Positions 44,606 through 49,671 of a stretch of 49,671 nucleotides of DNA are shown in pieces. This DNA comes from an uncultured Oscillibacter sp. (lineage in GTDB: Bacteria > Bacillota > Clostridia > Oscillospirales > Oscillospiraceae): the NCBI GenBank assembly GCA_910576845.1, contig CAJTJA010000008.1, forward strand, positions 9,785-59,455, read 5' to 3'. Made by a program: the position numbers and the translations under genes. The notes under the pieces are model-generated. The model was given only the letters and a program-made list of their open reading frames with translations, was not told the origin of the DNA and searched no databases. The stretch's first letter is position 1, and every line of letters begins with the position of its first letter.

Positions 44606-46135
44606 TCACTCCTCTTTCAAGCGGATGATGCACTCTCCCAGATTATAAAGCGGCTCTGTCGCCGTGGGGGTAATTCCTTCCACCACGTCTGCCTGTGTCA
44701 GCACAGAAATGGATTTAAAACACACTGGCAGGATGGGCATCTGCTCTTTAAGATGGGCGCAGAGGGCCTGCATGGCCGCCTCCCGGCTCTCCGCTGCGGC
44801 AAACTCCTCCAGAAGACGGCTTGTATCCGGGTTGGACCAGTTCCCATAATTCAACGCCCCGCCGGGAATTAAGAGACTGCTTAAATCCCAATCGGCAGTA
44901 AGGCGGGCCTCACCATAATAAATATCGAATTCTCCTCTCTCCAAAGCAGCGGCATACTCCTCCCAAGGCAAAGCCTGCACCTCCACCGGCAATCCCCCGG
45001 ATGTCCAAGTCTCCGCCAAATAATCCGCAATGGCGCACTTAAAACTGTTCTCCCGGTTGACCAGCAGTATCAGCGGACGTTCCGGGACATAGCCGCTGTC
45101 TGCCAGGGCGGCGGTAAAAGCATCCAGAGCATAGCGTTCCTCCAGGGCGCCGGGATAGAGAGAGGAATTCGGGGACACCGGAAAACAGGCAGGACTTCCG
45201 TGGCCGGAGAGGAAAGCGCCGGTCACATTGGAACGGTTTATTCCCGCCGAGAGGGCCCTCCGGAGAGACGGGCTGTCCAGCGGCGCCCGGGAGGTATTGC
45301 AGCCGACATACTGCATCAATGTGGTCTCCGCATCAACACAGTCCACGCTGCCGGTGGTACTCACTGCCAGTATGCCGGTGAGGTCCACCGTCATAAGCTG
45401 CACCTCATGAGATGCAAAGCGGTAGAGCATGGCATCCGGGTCCGAAGCCTCTACCAGCGCAATCCGCTCCACCGGCTGCTCCTCCCCCCGCCACCAGGAC
45501 TGGTTTGCTATCAGATAGGCGCCGGTATCTTCCTCTGTGTAAAAATAAGGACCCGTACCAATAGGAGCCACCGCATCCTGCGTACCGGACTTCACAATAG
45601 GGACATCCAGGAGCGCCGGAAAACCGGTATTCGGGCTGCTTAAGGCGATGGTCACAGTGTCCTCACCTGCGCTGATGGAAACAATCCCGGCAAGGCGGCT
45701 TCGATAGCGCTCGGATTCCCGGGCCCGGTCCAAGGCAGCCTTCACATCCCGGCCTGTCAGCGGCGTCCCGTCAGAGAAATGCACCCCCTTTCGGAGGGTG
45801 AACACATAGCGGCTGGCACTGCCGTCATGGGTGTAACTGATACAAAGGCAGAGCTGGGGCTCAAAGCTGTGGTCCAGCCGAAACAGTCCCTCATACAGCA
45901 GCGATGCCGCCACTTGCTGCATCCCATCGGCACAGTTGATCGGGTCGAGGCTCTGCCCCGGCATGTAAGGCAGTGCAAAGCACTCTGGAAAAATCGTTTT
46001 ACGCTCCTCCGGCTTTTCCTCCTCAACCACAGGCAATACATCCTCTATTTCTTCCGGCGGCTCCTCCTGCCAGCAACCGGTAAGCAGCAGAACAGGCAAA
46101 AGCAGCGCCATCCATATGCGAAGACATTTTTTCAT
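44606..46135 (-). CDS. family 5 (oligopeptide-type) ABC substrate-binding lipoprotein
   Basis: A 509-aa solute-binding protein of family 5 (OppA/DppA/NikA type). The lipoprotein signal ends LLTGC (Cys21) and a long acidic linker follows (EEIEDVLPVVEEEKPEE). Family marks are SLLYEGLFRLDHSFEPQL, YVFTLRKGVHFSDGTPLTGRDV and IGTGPYFY. It should bind peptides or a similar solute outside the cell. No permease or ATPase gene of this type is nearby, so it must work with parts encoded elsewhere or as a sensor. GAGGTG precedes the ATG. It is the last gene after pgeF in a minus-strand group. Confidence 0.9.
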   Translation of the reverse strand: MKKCLRIWMALLLPVLLLTGCWQEEPPEEIEDVLPVVEEEKPEERKTIFPECFALPYMPGQSLDPINCADGMQQVAASLLYEGLFRLDHSFEPQLCLCISYTHDGSASRYVFTLRKGVHFSDGTPLTGRDVKAALDRARESERYRSRLAGIVSISAGEDTVTIALSSPNTGFPALLDVPIVKSGTQDAVAPIGTGPYFYTEEDTGAYLIANQSWWRGEEQPVERIALVEASDPDAMLYRFASHEVQLMTVDLTGILAVSTTGSVDCVDAETTLMQYVGCNTSRAPLDSPSLRRALSAGINRSNVTGAFLSGHGSPACFPVSPNSSLYPGALEERYALDAFTAALADSGYVPERPLILLVNRENSFKCAIADYLAETWTSGGLPVEVQALPWEEYAAALERGEFDIYYGEARLTADWDLSSLLIPGGALNYGNWSNPDTSRLLEEFAAAESREAAMQALCAHLKEQMPILPVCFKSISVLTQADVVEGITPTATEPLYNLGECIIRLKEE

Positions 46136-46193
46136 ACATCACCTCAACGGGAAAGGAATCAGGGACGCAGCGCCCCTGACTCCTGATCATGCT

Positions 46194-47000
46194 TTATTTT
46201 CCGGCCGCGATGGCCGCACACTGAACGCCCCTGGCCTCCCCCATTTTCCGGTGAGACCAGAATAGATCCCGGCGGCAGGCGGTACAGAGTCCAGATACTT
46301 CGATGCGCTCCGGCAGCACTCCTGCCCGGAGCAGCCATTGACGGTTCAGGCCCTCCAGGTCCACGTGCCACTTGGAACCCCGGCACTCCAAATACGGCTC
46401 CGCCTCCTGGCCCAAGGCCGCCTGCATGGCAGCAGGGACGTCATCGTCACTCTCGAAGCAGCACTGCCCAATGCAGGGCCCCAGGGCAGCCCACAGGCGC
46501 TCCGGCCGGGCACCATAGAGACGCCTCATCTCCTGGACAGTTTTTTCCACAATACCTCCGGCGCAGCCCCGCCAACCCGCATGGACCGCCCCCACGGCCC
46601 CGGTGTCCGGGTCGTGGAGCAGCACCGTGCCGCAGTCGGCTGAGAAGACGAAAAGCGTCAGCCCCGGCACATTGGTAACCAAGGCATCCGCACTGTCGTA
46701 ATCCCGCTCTCGGAAGAGGCCTTTTCCGGCGTCTGCTTCGACACAAGCCCGAACTTTGGCCTCGTGAACCTGCCGGGAAAGGACGGTCCGCTCCGTGTCC
46801 ACACCGATAGAAACACAGAAGCGGCGGTAGTTTGTAAGCAAAGCCTCCTGCCCGTCGCCCATGCCGGGACGAAGATTCAAGCTGTCCCAGGGGGCAGGGG
46901 ATACGCCGCCCAGACGGGTGGAAAAGCCGTGGCGGACGCCGCTCAGGTTCGAAGCGGTGAACCAGACCAGTCCGTTTTGTTCGTGGGTTTCAAAGGACAT
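46194..47000 (-). CDS. pgeF: peptidoglycan editing factor PgeF
   Basis: A 268-aa protein of the multicopper-polyphenol-oxidase/laccase-like fold (YfiH/YlmD, now PgeF), which corrects wrong amino acids in peptidoglycan precursors. Motifs: HGFSTRLGGVS near the start, SADCGTVLLHD, GAVHAGWRG and GPCIGQCCFE, which hold the metal Cys and His residues, and a C-terminal SHRKMGEARG. ATG at 47000 has AAGGAGA upstream. Its first 11 bases overlap the end of the small gene before it. Confidence 0.92.
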   Translation of the reverse strand: MSFETHEQNGLVWFTASNLSGVRHGFSTRLGGVSPAPWDSLNLRPGMGDGQEALLTNYRRFCVSIGVDTERTVLSRQVHEAKVRACVEADAGKGLFRERDYDSADALVTNVPGLTLFVFSADCGTVLLHDPDTGAVGAVHAGWRGCAGGIVEKTVQEMRRLYGARPERLWAALGPCIGQCCFESDDDVPAAMQAALGQEAEPYLECRGSKWHVDLEGLNRQWLLRAGVLPERIEVSGLCTACRRDLFWSHRKMGEARGVQCAAIAAGK

Positions 47001-47244
47001 GGATGTCTCCTTCCTTGGGGGAATCATTCGTTATGATCAGCACATGACTTCCCCCGCCGTTCCGGATACGGAACGCACCATAAACCAGCACCGGGAAGCT
47101 CAAGATCAAAAACAGCTCATCCGCATCCCAGTCCAGGGGGGAGGCACACAGCAGAATCCCGCCCAATAGACTCAGCGCAATACCAAATGCAAGTTCTTTG
47201 ATATCCTGGAGCAAAAAGAGAACGCTGTCGCTATTCTTGTTCAT
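46990..47244 (-). CDS. small two-helix membrane protein
   Basis: An 84-aa protein with two hydrophobic segments (ELAFGIALSLLGGILLC and ELFLILSFPVLVYGAFRI) around an acidic turn (DWDADE), followed by a polar tail. I do not recognise a family. Its stop lies inside the start of pgeF (11-bp overlap), so it is probably translated and coupled to it. ATG at 47244 has only a weak GGAAGAAG upstream. A long open frame runs further upstream through repeats and is not trusted. Confidence 0.6.
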   Translation of the reverse strand: MNKNSDSVLFLLQDIKELAFGIALSLLGGILLCASPLDWDADELFLILSFPVLVYGAFRIRNGGGSHVLIITNDSPKEGDIHVL

Positions 47245-47281
47245 ATGAGGTACTTCTTCCCTATCGAAAGCCCGCAGGGAA

Positions 47282-47303
47282 GGGCGGACACACAAGTCCG
47301 CCC
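47282..47303. repeat. palindrome GGGCGGAC / GTCCGCCC
   Basis: An 8-bp perfect inverted repeat with a 6-base loop. Very similar palindromes are, from memory, scattered between genes in Oscillospiraceae genomes. Confidence 0.5.
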
Positions 47304-47457
47304 CTACAAGCGCCGGACAAACGGCAGAGGAAAGAGACGAACAGTCCCTGCATGAACCACCCCCCGCTTGCACCACGCCGCGGGCAGAAGACTTGCGTAA
47401 CAAACCGTCCGCACCCTGCCGTGCCCCCCCGTTTTCTCTCTTCCACCGTGCACAGCG

Positions 47458-47486
47458 CATTCTCTCTTTTCGCAAAAGAGAGAATG
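47458..47486. repeat. 13-bp perfect hairpin between secA and the small membrane protein gene
   Basis: CATTCTCTCTTTT and its complement around CGC. No T-run follows in the secA direction. Together with the palindrome at 47282 it fills most of the 303-bp gap, which has no other gene that I can see. Confidence 0.6.
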
Positions 47487-47547
47487 GGGGGTGCATTGGA
47501 CCAACCTTCAAAAGGCTGAAATCCTTCCCACCCAAAGGGCGGGCCCA

Positions 47548-49671
47548 TCAGTTCTGGTGGTATTCCGGGCACGTGCACTTCTTCCACTTCAGGCCGCTTC
47601 CGCAGGGGCAGGGGTCGTTTCGGCCGATTTTCACGACCCGGGCAGGCTGTTTCTTCGGCTTGGTGCCGTCGCCGCCTACATTCTCCACCATACCTTTGGC
47701 CACCCGCTCCCGCTTGACCTCCTCGTCCTTCCGCAGACGCACGGAGTACAGCCGCCGGACCGTCTCGTCCTGAATGGCGGAAATCATCTCCGCAAACATG
47801 TCCAGGGACTCCCGCTTGTACACATCCACAGGGTTATTGTTGCCGTAAGCCTGAAGACGGATGCCCTGCTTCAGATCGTCCATGGCGTCGATATGGTCCA
47901 TCCAATACTCGTCAACAACCCGGAGCATAATGACCCGCTCCAGCTCCCGCATAATGGGACTGGTGATTTCTGTTTCCTTCGCCTCGTAAAACGCCTCGGC
48001 AGCCGCAATAAACGCCTGGTCAAAGTCTTCCTGGCTCTTCTGAGAAACTTCCGCTTCAGGAATGCTGACGGCGTCCTTGGCGAAATACATGCCCTCCAGT
48101 CCCCGAAGCATTTCACGGTATCCGGCGGCATCCAGATGCTGGTGCTCGCCGAAGGCCAAACTGACATGATTGCCGATGGAGGTGTGCATCATGTTCAGCA
48201 CGGTATCTTTAATATCCATGCCGTCCAGCACCTGCCGCCGCTGATCGTAAATCAGCTCCCGCTGCTTGTTCATTACATCATCATATTCCAGCACAGATTT
48301 CCGGGACTGGAAGTTCCGGGATTCCACGGTGGTTTGGGCGTTTTCAATGGCTTTGGTCAGCATCCGGTTCTCAATGGGAGTATCCTCATCCAAATCGAAG
48401 CGCTCCATCATATTGGTAATCCGGTCCCCGCCAAAGAGGCGCATCAAATCATCCTCCAGGGAAATATAAAACCGGGTCTCGCCGGGGTCGCCCTGGCGGC
48501 CCGCGCGGCCTCTTAACTGGTTATCGATCCGCCGGGACTCGTGGCGCTCTGTGCCGATGATAAAAAGGCCGCCGGCCTCCCGGACCTGATCCGCCTCATC
48601 GGCAATCTCCGCTTTGTGCTGAGCCAGCTTCTCGGCAAACAGCGCCCTCGCGTCCAAAATCTCCTGGCTGTCCGTGTCCGCATAGCCAGTGGCGTCGGTG
48701 ATGACCTCATCCGAGTAACCGGCACGGGCCAGGTCCGCCCGAGCCATATACTCAGCGTTGCCGCCCAGCATAATGTCCGTTCCGCGGCCAGCCATGTTGG
48801 TTGCGACGGTGACGGCTCCCAGCTTGCCCGCCTGGGCGACAATCTCCGCTTCTTTCTCATGGTTTTTGGCGTTGAGGAGGTTATGCCTGATGCCCTCCCG
48901 AGCCAGAAGCTTGGAGAGCAGCTCGTTCTTCTCAATGGACACCGTACCCACCAGCACCGGCTGGCCCTTGGCGTGGCACTCCTTAATCTGTGAGATGACC
49001 GCCCGGAATTTTCCGGCCTCGGTCTTGTATACCACGTCGTGATGGTCATCCCGCTGGTTGGGGCGGTTGGTAGGAATTTCAATAATGTCCAGATTATAGA
49101 TCGTGCCGAACTCCTCCTGCTCGGTCATGGCCGTTCCGGTCATACCGGAGAGCTTGTCATAGAGGCGGAAGTAATTCTGGAACGTAATCGTAGCCAGTGT
49201 CCGGTTTTCGCTGTTGACGCTGACATGCTCCTTGGCCTCAATGGCCTGATGGAGGCCGTTGGAGTAGCGCCGGCCAAACATCAGACGGCCGGTGAACTCG
49301 TCTACAATAATGACCTCGCCGTCTTTCACCACATAATCAATATCCCGCTTCATGGTGCCGTGGGCTTTCAAAGCCTGATTGATGTGGTGGCTGATGGTGG
49401 AATTGGAGGGATCGGAGAGGTTCTCCACATGGAAATATTCCTCCGCCTTGGCAATGCCCCGGGCGGTGAGGGTAGCGGTCTTGGCTTTCTCGTCCACCAC
49501 ATAATCCGCGTCAATATCAGCGGCTTCCTCCTCCTTATTGTCCACCTGGACAACCACCTGTTTCCTCAGGCGGGCGACAAACATCTCCGTCATGTCATAG
49601 AGTTGGGTGGACTTCTCTCCTTGGCCGGAAATAATCAAGGGGGTACGGGCCTCGTCGATGAGGATGGAGTC
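47548..49671 (-). CDS. secA: preprotein translocase SecA (partial, N-terminus beyond the window)
   Basis: The C-terminal 707 residues of the SecA motor ATPase that pushes proteins through SecYEG. The edge of the window reads DSILIDEARTPLIISG, just after the DEAD-box region, so the first roughly 200 residues are missing. Visible parts are FTGRLMFGRRYSNGLHQAIEAKE, ATITFQNYFRLYDKLSGMTGTA, TNMAGRGTDIMLGG, LRGRAGRQGDPG and the C-terminal zinc site CPCGSGLKWKKCTC, which helps bind membrane and SecB-like partners. The last ligand pair is CTC rather than the usual CC or CH. Confidence 0.98.
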   Translation of the reverse strand, partial: DSILIDEARTPLIISGQGEKSTQLYDMTEMFVARLRKQVVVQVDNKEEEAADIDADYVVDEKAKTATLTARGIAKAEEYFHVENLSDPSNSTISHHINQALKAHGTMKRDIDYVVKDGEVIIVDEFTGRLMFGRRYSNGLHQAIEAKEHVSVNSENRTLATITFQNYFRLYDKLSGMTGTAMTEQEEFGTIYNLDIIEIPTNRPNQRDDHHDVVYKTEAGKFRAVISQIKECHAKGQPVLVGTVSIEKNELLSKLLAREGIRHNLLNAKNHEKEAEIVAQAGKLGAVTVATNMAGRGTDIMLGGNAEYMARADLARAGYSDEVITDATGYADTDSQEILDARALFAEKLAQHKAEIADEADQVREAGGLFIIGTERHESRRIDNQLRGRAGRQGDPGETRFYISLEDDLMRLFGGDRITNMMERFDLDEDTPIENRMLTKAIENAQTTVESRNFQSRKSVLEYDDVMNKQRELIYDQRRQVLDGMDIKDTVLNMMHTSIGNHVSLAFGEHQHLDAAGYREMLRGLEGMYFAKDAVSIPEAEVSQKSQEDFDQAFIAAAEAFYEAKETEITSPIMRELERVIMLRVVDEYWMDHIDAMDDLKQGIRLQAYGNNNPVDVYKRESLDMFAEMISAIQDETVRRLYSVRLRKDEEVKRERVAKGMVENVGGDGTKPKKQPARVVKIGRNDPCPCGSGLKWKKCTCPEYHQN

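Overview
The window looks like a chromosomal piece of an anaerobic, GC-rich Clostridia bacterium, most likely a gut member of the Oscillospiraceae (Flavonifractor/Lawsonibacter-like). The basis is the HrcA/CIRCE heat-shock system, RNase M5, a DUF6514-like protein, Gram-positive lipoprotein signals and AGGAGG ribosome sites, a GH112 phosphorylase and a GH36 alpha-galactosidase. The genus is inference. No rRNA, tRNA, CRISPR array, insertion sequence or prophage gene was seen.

Layout. (1) 1-6.2 kb, plus strand: a sugar ABC importer (binding protein, two permeases), a 68-aa membrane protein and a GH112 beta-galactoside phosphorylase. (2) 6.4-15.4 kb, minus strand: a ten-gene operon facing a divergent LysR regulator. 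It encodes an NAD(P)-dependent dehydrogenase, a two-subunit Fe-S hydro-lyase, a DUF6282 amidohydrolase-like protein, a PIG-L-fold protein that looks like a GalB-type hydratase, a TAXI-TRAP importer, an RraA-type aldolase, a 4-oxalocrotonate-tautomerase-like protein and an AEC permease. I read this as a polycarboxylate catabolic pathway, and it is the main candidate for something undescribed. (3) 16.7-31.4 kb, minus strand: groES-groEL with CIRCE, a DUF6514-like gene, RNase M5, holA, comEC, a DUF4015-like protein, rpiB, a PHP phosphatase and the hrcA-grpE-dnaK-dnaJ operon with a second CIRCE. (4) 31.6-36.2 kb: a Crp/Fnr regulator, a hotdog thioesterase, an exported RCC1-repeat protein and a YesL-like protein. 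(5) 36.4-44.4 kb, plus strand: an MsmX-type ABC ATPase, an AraC regulator, a second sugar ABC importer and the alpha-galactosidase. (6) 44.6-49.7 kb, minus strand: a family-5 binding protein, pgeF, a small membrane protein and secA, which is cut by the window edge.

How the genes fit together. Neither sugar importer has its own ATPase, so the MsmX-type ATPase at 36.4 kb probably powers both. One importer feeds phosphorolysis of beta-galactosyl-hexosamine-type disaccharides and the other feeds hydrolysis of alpha-galactosides. In the ten-gene operon the hydratase-like and aldolase-like proteins recall the lower half of the gallate/protocatechuate 4,5-cleavage pathway (4-oxalomesaconate to CHA, 4-carboxy-4-hydroxy-2-oxoadipate, to pyruvate plus oxaloacetate), but no ring-cleavage oxygenase is present. 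The heat-shock genes form two HrcA/CIRCE units with recognisable sigma-A promoters.
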